The translations under genes were made by a program, and so were the position numbers. From Gammaproteobacteria bacterium (GTDB lineage Bacteria > Pseudomonadota > Gammaproteobacteria > HK1), in assembly GCA_022824305.1 (NCBI GenBank), contig JAJEAD010000020.1, positions 62,001 through 126,000 of the forward strand: a stretch of 64,000 nucleotides of DNA, written 5' to 3'. Each line of letters begins with the position of its first letter. Within the stretch, counting starts at the first letter, position 1. The notes beneath the pieces are model-generated. The model searched no databases. It was not told where the DNA came from and worked only from the letters and a program-made list of their open reading frames with translations. Shown here one piece after another: positions 26,649 to 34,782 of the stretch.

Positions 26649-27463
26649 ACGGAGCTCCCACCCCCCGCCGCCCGCGCTGGTTCGAGTTCCAGCGAGCGAT
26701 CCCGGCGCGCGCGAGCCTTGCGCTCGGCGTCTCCGTCTGGATCATCTTCTTCCTTCTCTGGGAATCCGCGGTCGTCTTCGAGTGGGTCAACAGCCTCTTC
26801 ATGCCCCCGCCCGAGAAAGTCCTGCTCGGACTCTGGTCTCTGCTGGTCAAGGACGCCTTCCTCGTCGATATCGGGATCAGCATCTATCGCATCGCGCTGA
26901 GCTTCGCGCTCGCCTGCCTGGTCGCGGTCCCGCTCGGCATCTTCATGGGCTCCTTCCCGCGCGTCGAGGCCTTCTTCAACCCGCTCGTCTCGGCCTGGCG
27001 CTACCTGCCCGCGCCCTCGTTCATCCCCCTGCTGCTCATGTGGTTCGGCACCGGGGACGGACAGAAGATCGCGCTCCTCTTCATCGGCGTGATCTGGTTC
27101 CTGATCACCATCATCATGGACCACGTGAAGTCGGTGCGGCGCGAGCTCATCGAGACTTCGATGACGCTGGGCGGGAACCGCTGGCAAATCCTCCGCACCG
27201 TCGTGATCCCCGCCTCCATGCCCAACATCATGGTGGCCATGCGCCAGATGCTGGCGGTGAGCTGGACCTACCTGGTCATCGCCGAGATCGTCGCCGCCAC
27301 CACCGGCATCGGCGCGGTCATGATGCGGGCCAAGCGCTTCCTGCACGTGGAGAAGATCATGGCGGGAATCCTGGTCATCGGACTGCTGGGACTGCTCTTC
27401 GACTTTCTCTTCCGGCGCCTGCATCGCCTGCTCTTCCCCTACCTGGAGAGCGAGCGACGATAG
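26645..27463 (+). CDS. NitT/TauT-type ABC transporter permease
   Basis: A protein of 272 residues with about six membrane helices and the EAA loop ELIETSMTLGGNRWQIL followed by RTVVIPASMPNIM, as in SsuC/TauC-type permeases. It forms the membrane channel of the importer with the binding protein and ATPase encoded next. The GTG start overlaps the FIST stop by four bases. The subfamily includes transporters for nitrate, sulfonates, taurine and, as I recall, guanidine in cyanobacteria. Confidence 0.9.
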   Translation: MNGAPTPRRPRWFEFQRAIPARASLALGVSVWIIFFLLWESAVVFEWVNSLFMPPPEKVLLGLWSLLVKDAFLVDIGISIYRIALSFALACLVAVPLGIFMGSFPRVEAFFNPLVSAWRYLPAPSFIPLLLMWFGTGDGQKIALLFIGVIWFLITIIMDHVKSVRRELIETSMTLGGNRWQILRTVVIPASMPNIMVAMRQMLAVSWTYLVIAEIVAATTGIGAVMMRAKRFLHVEKIMAGILVIGLLGLLFDFLFRRLHRLLFPYLESERR

Positions 27464-27488
27464 GGCCGAAGGGAGCCGGGACGCCGGA

Positions 27489-27509
27489 CCGGGACGGCAC
27501 GCCGCCCGG
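27489..27509. repeat. GC-rich hairpin before the binding-protein gene
   Basis: CCGGGACGGCACGCCGCCCGG can fold into a short hairpin with small internal mismatches in the 85-bp gap between permease and binding-protein genes. It ends 39 bp before the SBP start, whose ribosome site is AGGAG. Function unknown. Confidence 0.4.
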
Positions 27510-27548
27510 GACGGCAAGTGGACCATTTCACACAGGAGAGACGAGAGA

Positions 27549-28619
27549 ATGAAACTTCGCAGCATCGCAAGGCGCTTCCGCGGCGCAGGCGTCGCGCTCC
27601 TGAGCGCGCTCCTGCTCTGGACGACCGGCCCCGCGCTCGCGGCCAAGGAGGAGGTCCGCATCGCCGGCCTCACCTGGCCCGGCTACGGCTTCTGGTTCAT
27701 TGCGAAGGAGAAGGGCCTCGCGCCGGACCTGGACATCAGCTACCAGGCGATCGAGGACCCCTTCCAGACCTTCAGTCTGGCGACCGCGGGAAGGCTGGAC
27801 GTCGTCTCCAGCACCATAGAGTTCGCGCCCATCGCCACCGCCGAGGGCATGCCGGTCAAGCTGGTGGCCTACGGGAACATCTCCTACGGCACCGACAAGA
27901 TCGTCGTCGGCCCCGGAATCGAGAGCGCCGCCGATCTGGTGGGCAAGAAGGTGGCGGTGCTCGAAGGCGGCCTCGCCCAGCTCTACATGGCGATCTGGCT
28001 GGAGCAGAACGGCGTGGCCTACGACCAGGTCGAGTACGTGAACCTGATCATGGACGATGCCGCCTCGGCCATGATCGGCGGCGACGTGGCCGCGGCCGAG
28101 TTCTGGGACCCCTTCGGCCCGCAGGTCCTCGAGTCGCGTCCCGACACCCGGCTCGCGGCCCAGTCGCGTGAGCCCTTCTGGCTCGGGAACGCCCTCATCG
28201 CCGATGCCCTCTTCATGAACGCCGACTTCATCGAGCAGAGGCGTGAGGTCGCGGTGAAGACCATGCAAGCGCTCTACGACGCGATCGCCTGGTGGCGGGA
28301 GAACCCCGAGGAAGGCAACCGGATCATCGCGGAAGGCATGAAGATGCCGCTCGAGGACGTCGAGCTGGTGATCGGGAAGGATGGCAGCGGGAAGGACGGC
28401 GGCCTCTATCCCTACTCGTTCCTGGAGGCGGCGCGCTTCTGCGGCGCGGCGCCGGGCGACCCGCCCTTCGGACAGAGCAACGGTCAGATCGAAGACCACT
28501 GGCGCATGACCAACGAGTGGTGGATCAAGTTCGGCCAGATGTCCGAGACCATCGAGCCGTCGCAGGGAATCGACTGCTCGCTGCTCGCCGACCTGCACGG
28601 CTCCGGCTACGGCGGATAG
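27549..28619 (+). CDS. NitT/TauT-type ABC substrate-binding protein
   Basis: A protein of 356 residues with a signal peptide ending at GPALA. The mature N-terminus EVRIAGLTWPGYGFWFIAKE and the DVVSSTIEFAPIATAEG stretch fit the SsuA/TauA/NMT1-like fold of periplasmic binding proteins. The ligand is not evident; the position next to arginase-family and urease genes suggests a guanidino or related nitrogen compound. Several aromatic residues (WPGYGFWF) could form a cation-binding pocket, which is speculation. Confidence 0.85.
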   Translation: MKLRSIARRFRGAGVALLSALLLWTTGPALAAKEEVRIAGLTWPGYGFWFIAKEKGLAPDLDISYQAIEDPFQTFSLATAGRLDVVSSTIEFAPIATAEGMPVKLVAYGNISYGTDKIVVGPGIESAADLVGKKVAVLEGGLAQLYMAIWLEQNGVAYDQVEYVNLIMDDAASAMIGGDVAAAEFWDPFGPQVLESRPDTRLAAQSREPFWLGNALIADALFMNADFIEQRREVAVKTMQALYDAIAWWRENPEEGNRIIAEGMKMPLEDVELVIGKDGSGKDGGLYPYSFLEAARFCGAAPGDPPFGQSNGQIEDHWRMTNEWWIKFGQMSETIEPSQGIDCSLLADLHGSGYGG

Positions 28620-28650
28620 GCGAAAGCGCCGGTGAGGGAGGCCTCGATCA

Positions 28651-28676
28651 CGGCCGGACCGACGCCGGTCCGGCCG
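28651..28676. repeat. inverted repeat after the binding-protein gene
   Basis: CGGCCGGACC-GACGCC-GGTCCGGCCG is a perfect 10-bp stem 31 bp past the SBP stop and before the ATPase gene. It is probably an mRNA-stabilising or attenuating hairpin, as in the other two ABC operons here. Confidence 0.6.
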
Positions 28677-28708
28677 GCGATTGGCGCGCCGCGCGCCGGT
28701 GTCGGCTC

Positions 28709-29530
28709 GTGAGCGCGGCGCCGAGGGAGACGAAGCTCTCCGTCCACGGCCTGTCGAAGGACTTCCGCCTCGGCTCCGGGGAGACCATTCAGGCGGTCGC
28801 CGACATCTCCTTCGATGTCCGGGACAACGAGCTCTGCGCCCTGCTCGGTCCTTCGGGCTGCGGCAAGTCGACCGTCCTGCGCATGGTGGCGGGGCTGGAG
28901 GAGCCCGGCGCCGGCTCCCTCATGCTCGACGGCAAGGCGATCGCGGGCCCGGGCCGGGAGCGCGGCATGGTGTTCCAGTCCTACACCTCCTTCGACTGGC
29001 TCACCGTGCAGGAGAACGTGGAGTACGGGATGCGCCTGAACGGGGTGCCCAGGGCGGAACGCCGCGACCGGGCCCGACACTTCATCGACCTGGTGAGCCT
29101 CGGCGCCTTCCGTCACGCCTTCCCCATCGAGCTCTCCGGCGGAATGAAGCAGCGCGTCGCGATCGCGCGCACCCTGGCCAACGAGCCGGCGATACTGCTG
29201 ATGGACGAGCCCTTCGGAGCGCTCGACGCGGAGACCCGCTGGACCATGCAGGAGCTCCTGATCGACATTCTGGAATCCACCGACACCACCGTCCTCATGG
29301 TCACCCACGACATCGAGGAGGCGATATTCCTCGCCGACCGCATCGTCTTCATGACCCGGCATCCCGGCCGGATCCGGAAGATCCTGACGACCGACTTCAA
29401 GGGCGGGCGACGAGTGGCCGACAAGGAGGCGGTGGTCGGTCTGCCCGAGTACGGCGCGCTCGAACGCCACATCATGCACATGATGCGAGAGGAAAGCCCG
29501 AGCCGCGAGCACCACGCCGCCGAAGGATGA
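28709..29530 (+). CDS. NitT/TauT-type ABC transporter ATP-binding protein
   Basis: A protein of 273 residues with Walker A GPSGCGKS (47-54), Q-loop VFQSYTSFDWLT, signature LSGGMKQR, Walker B ILLMDEPFGALD and VTHDIEEAIFLADR. It energises the importer encoded immediately upstream. The GTG at 28709 gives a normal family N-terminus; upstream sequence in frame is not conserved-looking. Confidence 0.9.
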   Translation: MSAAPRETKLSVHGLSKDFRLGSGETIQAVADISFDVRDNELCALLGPSGCGKSTVLRMVAGLEEPGAGSLMLDGKAIAGPGRERGMVFQSYTSFDWLTVQENVEYGMRLNGVPRAERRDRARHFIDLVSLGAFRHAFPIELSGGMKQRVAIARTLANEPAILLMDEPFGALDAETRWTMQELLIDILESTDTTVLMVTHDIEEAIFLADRIVFMTRHPGRIRKILTTDFKGGRRVADKEAVVGLPEYGALERHIMHMMREESPSREHHAAEG

Positions 29531-29594
29531 GCACGCGGCGAGCGGCTCTCCTTCCCTCCGGCCCTCGTGCCATTCAATCGAGGAAGCACAAGCG

Positions 29595-30662
29595 ATGAGC
29601 GAGACCGACATCCGCACCTGGGAGTTCGTACCCCACCAGCACCAGGGGCCCCGGCGGCATCTCGAAGCCGACGACCACATCCGTTCTCCCCGGCTGCACA
29701 ACGGCGCCTTCAAGGCGAGCGGGCTGGCGACCTTCCTGGGCGCGCCCTACTGCCCGCCGGAGCGCCACGCCATCCGAGCCATGGGAGCGAAGATCTGCTT
29801 TCTCGGCGTACCCTGGGATCAGGGGCAGATGGTGCGCGCCGGCACCTCCCAGGGTCCGGCGGGGCTGCGGGAAGCCTCGACCCAGTACTTTCCCTACATG
29901 TTCGAGTACGACGTCGACCTGGTCAGCTTCTTCCGGCCGGTGGACTGCGGAGACGTCCCCGTCGTGCCCGGCAACAACGATCGCTCCCACGAGTTCATCC
30001 ACCAGTACATCACCGAGTGTCTCGAAGGCGGCGCCAAGGTCATCTTCTGCGGCGGCGACCACTCCGCCCCCATTCCCGGCGCGCGCGCTCTCTCGGACTT
30101 TCACCGCGACGGCCGGATCGGCTACCTCCACATCGACTGCCACCTCGACTCCGCGCCCGACTGGGGCGGCATCGACAACACCAACTGCTCGGGCCCTTCG
30201 CGCGCCTTCGATCTGCCCAACTGCGACGGCGCCAACATGGCCCACATGGGCTCGCGCAACGGCCTCAACCCCAAGGACTGGCACGACTTCTTCGTCGACA
30301 ACGAGGTGCGCCTCATTCCGATGATGGAGGTGGTGGAACGCGGCATCGAGCGCTGCACCCGGGAGATATTCGAGATCGCCTGGAAGGGCACCGACGCCGT
30401 CTACTGTTCCTGGGACACCGACTCGCTGGACGCCGGCTGCATGCCGGGCACCACCGCCCCGGAGTGCTTCGGCATCAAGTCCCGGGAAGCGATCCAGCTC
30501 GCCCGCATCGCCGGCACCTACGGCGCCGACGTCCTGGAGATCTCGGAGCTCTGCCCCCAGTTCGACGTGAGCCAGATGAGCTCCAAGCTCGCCTGCTGCA
30601 TGATCTACCACTACCTCGGCAGCCGCGCGCAGACGCTCCAACGTCAGGGGCGCTCGGCCTGA
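29595..30662 (+). CDS. arginase/agmatinase-family ureohydrolase, metal site intact
   Basis: A protein of 355 residues. All six dinuclear metal ligands of the ureohydrolase family are present: H156 in CGGDHSAP, D181/H183/D185 in DCHLD (the usual DAHxD with Cys for Ala), and D274/D276 in SWDTDSLD, followed by the conserved PE (E290). The family hydrolyses a guanidino group, giving urea and an amine. A cyanobacterial member (GdmH) cleaves free guanidine with nickel and sits beside a NitT/TauT importer. Here too an importer precedes the gene and a nickel urease locus follows. The long, aromatic N-terminal 65 residues are unlike plain agmatinase. Confidence 0.85.
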   Translation: MSETDIRTWEFVPHQHQGPRRHLEADDHIRSPRLHNGAFKASGLATFLGAPYCPPERHAIRAMGAKICFLGVPWDQGQMVRAGTSQGPAGLREASTQYFPYMFEYDVDLVSFFRPVDCGDVPVVPGNNDRSHEFIHQYITECLEGGAKVIFCGGDHSAPIPGARALSDFHRDGRIGYLHIDCHLDSAPDWGGIDNTNCSGPSRAFDLPNCDGANMAHMGSRNGLNPKDWHDFFVDNEVRLIPMMEVVERGIERCTREIFEIAWKGTDAVYCSWDTDSLDAGCMPGTTAPECFGIKSREAIQLARIAGTYGADVLEISELCPQFDVSQMSSKLACCMIYHYLGSRAQTLQRQGRSA

Positions 30663-30680
30663 AGCCGCGAGCAGCGCCGG

Positions 30681-31151
30681 TCATTCGCTCCCGAGCATCC
30701 AGGCGAGAAAGGACCGAACTCGACTGCGGAATGCCTCGAGGGTCTCCGGCATCCGGGCCTCGAGCGAATACATTCGATCGGCGCTCAGCACCGCCCCGTA
30801 TACGTTGCGGAAGACGTGCCGGAACCGGAGATACTCTTCCAGGGTTTCGGCAAGGTCGGCGTCGATCACGGCGGGCCGCACGCTCGGAATATCGAGGGCC
30901 ATGTTTCGGACCAGCTCCCGGTGCCACTGCTCGGCCCGAGGAACCCCGCCGTTCAGCTCGCGGGCGATGCGGACGAACACGCGTTCGACGCCGTTGTAGA
31001 AGTCGTGCAGGATGGAGCCGCGCGCCCGGAGCGCGTAGGTGTCGTCTCCCGGCGGCGCGCCGGCCAGCTCGGCCTCCAGTGCGCCGAGACTCGACAGCTC
31101 GGACTCGACCTCGGCGGCGAGCCTGCGCGCCAGCACCTCTTCCGGTATCAA
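30681..31151 (-). CDS. HEPN/HepT-like toxin of a MNT-HEPN module
   Basis: A protein of 156 residues, all helical, with the HepT-like motif LRFRHVFRNVYG (108-119), whose RHxFRN residues form the RNase centre in HEPN toxins. The TTG start overlaps the stop of the nucleotidyltransferase gene (TTGA), so translation is coupled. In MntA/HepT pairs the nucleotidyltransferase modifies and silences the HEPN RNase. It runs opposite to the flanking hydrolase genes and interrupts them. Confidence 0.75.
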   Translation of the reverse strand: MIPEEVLARRLAAEVESELSSLGALEAELAGAPPGDDTYALRARGSILHDFYNGVERVFVRIARELNGGVPRAEQWHRELVRNMALDIPSVRPAVIDADLAETLEEYLRFRHVFRNVYGAVLSADRMYSLEARMPETLEAFRSRVRSFLAWMLGSE

Positions 31152-31483
31152 AGCTCCACCCCCTCTTCGCGTGCGACGCGCCGAAGGGCCGGGGTCGCCG
31201 CTTCCAGGGGCGTGAGGTCGAGCCGGAACCCGGTCATCGCCGCCGCGCGTGCCGATACGGCATAGAACTCCCGCGCATCGATCCCTTCCACGACCAGGTC
31301 GATGTCCGAACGGTGCGTGAACGAGCACCGGGAATCGAAAGCGGAGCCGATCCCGATCACCCGTTGCGCACCTTCTCCGGCGAGGAAGCGGGCGATGCGC
31401 CGCGCATCCGAGCGTGCGCGCTCCCGGTCGCCCGATTCGAAGTGAGTGGCGCGAAGGTGGGCGAGAAGGTCGGCGCGGTCCAT
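31148..31483 (-). CDS. minimal nucleotidyltransferase (MntA-like antitoxin)
   Basis: A protein of 111 residues. It has the nucleotidyltransferase motif GIGSAFDSRCSFTHRSDIDL (GS at 46-47, SDIDL at 59-63) and a third acidic residue in RLDLTPLE (D89), all expected for an active MNT fold. It is the probable antitoxin of the HEPN toxin encoded next. The ATG at 31483 starts right before the conserved helix; longer versions run into a decayed transposase fragment. Confidence 0.8.
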   Translation of the reverse strand: MDRADLLAHLRATHFESGDRERARSDARRIARFLAGEGAQRVIGIGSAFDSRCSFTHRSDIDLVVEGIDAREFYAVSARAAAMTGFRLDLTPLEAATPALRRVAREEGVEL

Positions 31484-31491
31484 GGGGCCAA

Positions 31492-31578
31492 CTATACGAT
31501 CCGCACCCGGGCGTGCGAACTCTCGATGACCTCGGGAATCTCGATGCACGCGATGACGCGCAACGCGCTGCGGTCAAT
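31492..31578 (-). pseudogene. possible transposase C-terminal scrap (IS91-like)
   Basis: The minus frame ALRVIACIEIPEVIE then a stop at 31492 resembles the C-terminal motif of IS91-type transposases (a variant of LRVIAxIEdPxVIe). It is only about 25 residues and the rest of the element is absent. If right, it marks a past insertion next to the toxin-antitoxin pair. Confidence 0.35.
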
Positions 31579-31731
31579 CCGCAGGAACGCTTCGCCGGCA
31601 GGGCAGCATGCGCTCGGCGGTCATGACGAAACCGGGAACGCTCGGGGGGTGCAACGCAGCGTGCTACGGTGACTCATGAGGATCAGGCGACACCGAAGGC
31701 GGGGCCAGGACGGGCAGGACCACGACCCCGC

Positions 31732-32256
31732 TCAGTGGCAGGCCCGCCCCAGCGCCTTCAGCCGCCAGTAGTTGTAGGGAAGGGGGGTGACGAAGCCGGC
31801 TGCCAGCATGATCGGCACGACCCACCACGTCAGCATGGCGCCACCGGTCAGCGCCCAGTCCACCGCGTTCATCACGGACTCCATGGCCACCATCGAGATG
31901 AAGGACATCCCGATCGCGGTCCGAAAGGCCATGCGGAGATCCATCTGGCGGACCAGGACAAAGGTCTCGAGAGCAATCGAGGTCAGCAGCCCGTTGACGA
32001 TCGCGAGCATCATGATCGCCAGCGTCGGCCAGGGAATGCCGGTGAACTGGAAGAAGGCGATCGTCCCGAAGTCCCCGATCGCGCAGCCCAGGAGGCACCA
32101 GGCGGCGTTCTTCGAAGCCCGCCGCCAGGTATGGCGGCACCACCAGTCGAAGCGGACTCTCTCGGCTACAGCGACCATGTCGACTATCCGTGACTCTTCC
32201 CGGGCCGAGAGACCAAGCATTCCAGTTACTGGAATGTCAAGCGGGCGATCATCCAT
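31732..32256 (-). CDS. DUF4396 membrane protein
   Basis: A protein of about 174 residues with four membrane helices and the DUF4396 hallmarks: a pair of cysteines in AWCLLGCAIGDFG, IVNGLLTSIALETF, and a histidine at the very C-terminus (GRACH). The function of the family is unknown; the Cys/His residues suggest copper or another metal. It starts at 32256, or at 32220 where an inverted repeat overlaps the ATG. It lies opposite to, and between, the two arginase-family genes. Confidence 0.7.
   Translation of the reverse strand: MDDRPLDIPVTGMLGLSAREESRIVDMVAVAERVRFDWWCRHTWRRASKNAAWCLLGCAIGDFGTIAFFQFTGIPWPTLAIMMLAIVNGLLTSIALETFVLVRQMDLRMAFRTAIGMSFISMVAMESVMNAVDWALTGGAMLTWWVVPIMLAAGFVTPLPYNYWRLKALGRACH
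32218..32236. promoter_or_regulatory. perfect 8-bp inverted repeat at the DUF4396 start
   Basis: CATTCCAG-TTA-CTGGAATG. It lies inside the coding frame if translation starts at 32256, or just upstream of and including the ATG if it starts at 32220. Such a compact palindrome at a start codon would suit an operator, possibly for a metal sensor. Confidence 0.4.
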
Positions 32257-32525
32257 TTCGCCGGCGCCGGCGAGGGCAGTCAGCGGCCGGAGTGCCCGAT
32301 CATCGACGGCCCGGGCCGCCGCGCCTCGATACCCGAGGGCCCGGCACCGGCCCGGACCGCTCGAGGCTTTCGGGTGAGAAGACTCTCGCCAACGCCGGCG
32401 CCGCGAACGCCGGACGACATCTCCCCTCCGGGAACTCTCGAGGCGGGTCCCCCGATGAGCCGCATTTCCGCGCATAATCGCGGGCCGGAACATACAGCGA
32501 AGTTGCCCCTGGAGAACGACCGCCC

Positions 32526-33560
32526 ATGAACCCCGCCAAAGCCTACGCGCACCTCTTCTCGCCCCGGGGAGGCGACGAGGCCGACAACTACCGCGCCCCC
32601 GGGCAGATCACCTTCCTGCGCTCGGAGCACGTGGCGCTCGATGCCGGCAAGCTCCGCGACTCCGGCGCCCGCTACGCGTTTCTCGGCGTGCCCTTCGACG
32701 AGGGCAACGTGGGCAAGCCCGGTTCCGAGGAAGGCCCGAGGGAGTTCCGCCTCTCCTCCCAGGAGTACTTCCCCTACTGGTTCGAGTTCAAGGTCGACCT
32801 CGAAGGCAGCAGCGTCGACTGCGGCGACGTGCAGATGCCCAAGGTCAATCCGGAGCTCAGCCGGCAGCGCATCTACAACGCGGTGCGCGAGATCCTCGCG
32901 GCGGGACTCACTCCGATCATCTGCGGCGGAGACCGCTCGATCTCCATTCCCGCCGCCCGGGCGCTCTCGGACCACATCGGCGCCGAGGCGAAGATGGGAT
33001 ACCTGCACTTCGGCGCCCACCTCGACCTCGCCGACACCTGGGCCGGGGAGCGGAACGTCAGCACCTGCGCGCTCGCTCGCATCACCGAGCTTCCCAACCT
33101 GGCCGGCGCGAACGTGGGACACGTCGGCGCGCGCAACTCCCTCAACCCCAAGGACTGGATTGATCTCGCCCGGGATCGCGGCGTCCGCTTCCACCCCATG
33201 TTCGAGCTCCTGGAGCGCGGGGTCGACACCGCGGCGGCGGAAGCGATCGCGCAGGTCTGGGATGGCACCGACGCCCAGTACCTGAGCTTCAACTTCAACG
33301 TCATGGACGCCTCGATGGCGCCGGGGGTGACCGCGACGGAACCGGGCGGCATCGAGTCGCGGGAGATGATGCGGATCGCCAACCTGCTCGGGTCCCGGGG
33401 CGGCGTCAGCGTCATCGACATCTCCGAGCTCTGCCCGATCTACGACGTGAGCGGCACCACGTCCAGGCTCGCGGTGTGCGTGGTCCTGCGCCTCATGGCG
33501 GCGATCGCGAAGGCCCGCGGTGAGCTGGTCGACCAGTCCCTGAGACGCCCCGCCTCCTGA
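32526..33560 (+). CDS. arginase-family paralog lacking metal ligands (pseudoenzyme)
   Basis: A protein of 344 residues that aligns along its length with the ureohydrolase at 29595 (shared SRxGLNPKDW-like and ISELCPxxDVS stretches). Four metal ligands are replaced: GGDH is GGDR (R137), DAHLD is GAHLD (G163), and the DxD pair is NFN (N256, N258). Only H165 and D167 remain, so it cannot hold a dinuclear site. The rest of the fold is well kept, which argues for selection as a structural or regulatory subunit. Nickel-dependent metformin hydrolase pairs one active with one inactive arginase-family subunit, and this pair looks built the same way. It leads directly into ureE. Confidence 0.85.
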   Translation: MNPAKAYAHLFSPRGGDEADNYRAPGQITFLRSEHVALDAGKLRDSGARYAFLGVPFDEGNVGKPGSEEGPREFRLSSQEYFPYWFEFKVDLEGSSVDCGDVQMPKVNPELSRQRIYNAVREILAAGLTPIICGGDRSISIPAARALSDHIGAEAKMGYLHFGAHLDLADTWAGERNVSTCALARITELPNLAGANVGHVGARNSLNPKDWIDLARDRGVRFHPMFELLERGVDTAAAEAIAQVWDGTDAQYLSFNFNVMDASMAPGVTATEPGGIESREMMRIANLLGSRGGVSVIDISELCPIYDVSGTTSRLAVCVVLRLMAAIAKARGELVDQSLRRPAS

Positions 33561-33581
33561 CCCGGAAGGGCAAGAGTCGCG

Positions 33582-34046
33582 ATGGCGCTCCGCATCCACC
33601 GCGTTATCGGCCTCGCGCGCGACGCGGACCTCGCCGAGCGCCTGCACCGCCTGGAGCACGCGGGCCGGCTCGAGTACCTCACGCTCGCCCGCGACGACGT
33701 GCACCGCCGCCGCCTGCGCGCCCGCACCGACCGGGAGACCGAGTGCCTGATCGCGCTGCCCCGCGACCAGGCTCTGAGCGACGGCGCGGTGCTCGTTCTC
33801 GACGAGGCACGCGCGATCGTCGTGCGCCTGACGGTGGAGCGCTGGCTGACACTGTCCCCCCGGAACGAGGCGTCGGCGCTCGAGCTCGGCTACTTCGCGG
33901 GCAATCTCCACTGGCGGGTGCGCTTTGCCGGGCCGCGCCTGCTGATCGCGCTGGAGGGGCCGAAGGAGGACTATCTCGCGCGCCTCGAGCCCCTGCTCCG
34001 GGACGGGCGCGCGGTGGAGGTCGAGGACGATGCCGCCGCCGGCTGA
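33582..34046 (+). CDS. ureE: urease accessory protein UreE, nickel metallochaperone
   Basis: A protein of 154 residues: peptide-binding N-terminal domain, then the metal-binding domain with the invariant histidine in YFAGNLHWRV (H110; usual motif GNRH). It delivers Ni(II) to UreG during urease assembly. It has no histidine-rich tail, so little storage capacity. It starts 21 bp after the pseudoenzyme gene and overlaps ureF by 17 bases, so it is part of the same plus-strand operon. Confidence 0.9.
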   Translation: MALRIHRVIGLARDADLAERLHRLEHAGRLEYLTLARDDVHRRRLRARTDRETECLIALPRDQALSDGAVLVLDEARAIVVRLTVERWLTLSPRNEASALELGYFAGNLHWRVRFAGPRLLIALEGPKEDYLARLEPLLRDGRAVEVEDDAAAG

Positions 34047-34710
34047 GCGCCTCGCCCTGCTCCAGCACGGCGACAGCTTCTTTCCCTCTGGCGCGGTGTC
34101 CTTTTCCTGCGGGCTGGAAACGCTGAGCGAGGACGGCGCCATCGACTCGGCGCCGGCGATCGCCGCCTTTCTGGAGGGGCAGTTGCGCGCGCGCTGGGCG
34201 AGCTTCGACCGGGGCGCGCTGGTCGCGGCCCACCGCGCGGCCCCCGACGCCGACGCCGTCGCCCGGGTCGACGCGCTGCTGGAGGCCTCGACGCTCGCCA
34301 CCGAGCTTCGCGAAGGGTCGCGGCGGGCGGGTCGCGCGCTGCTGAAGGTGCATGCCGACCTCGGCACCGCCGGCGCCGCCGCCTACCGTGTCCTGGTGGC
34401 CGAACGAGAGGCCCCGGGCCACAGCGCCGCGGTGCAGGGGCTGGTGTGGCGGGGCGTCGGCCTCGACGCCGCCGCCGCGGAGGCCCTGTCCGCGCACACC
34501 TTCGCCACCGGCATCCTGGGAGCGGCCATTCGCCTCGGCCTTCTCGGACACATCGGCGCGCAACGCATCCTGCAGGACGCCCGGTCGACGCTCGCCGAGC
34601 TGCTGCTCGAGCCGGCGCCGGCGCTCGAAGCCCTCTGCGCGTCCGCTCCGGAGGCCGAGATCGCGGTCATGCGCCACGAAACGGCCGCCACCCGGCTCTT
34701 CGCGAACTGA
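34030..34710 (+). CDS. ureF: urease accessory protein UreF
   Basis: A protein of 226 residues, all helical. The family pattern is clear: LLQHGDSFFPSGAVSFSCGLE at the start (usually DSxFPxGxxxxSxGLE), later GHSAAVQGLVWRGVGLD. UreF bridges UreD and UreG and gates nickel entry into the apo-urease. The start lies inside the ureE 3' end. Confidence 0.9.
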   Translation: MPPPAERLALLQHGDSFFPSGAVSFSCGLETLSEDGAIDSAPAIAAFLEGQLRARWASFDRGALVAAHRAAPDADAVARVDALLEASTLATELREGSRRAGRALLKVHADLGTAGAAAYRVLVAEREAPGHSAAVQGLVWRGVGLDAAAAEALSAHTFATGILGAAIRLGLLGHIGAQRILQDARSTLAELLLEPAPALEALCASAPEAEIAVMRHETAATRLFAN

Positions 34711-34782
34711 GGACCCGGCCGCAGGCGCCCTGTCGTATCCTTCCCCGCCTGGAGCAATCCGGAACACCATGGAGGCCGGAAG

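Noticed and set aside
24345..27548. Guanidine riboswitch (ykkC or mini-ykkC) upstream of the importer or SBP
   Set aside because: The gaps hold GC-rich hairpins, but I could not find paired ACGR-loop stems or the conserved ykkC cores. A covariance-model search would settle it.
32526..33560. Second ureohydrolase as a second active agmatinase
   Set aside because: Four of six metal ligands are replaced, so catalysis by the usual mechanism is not possible.
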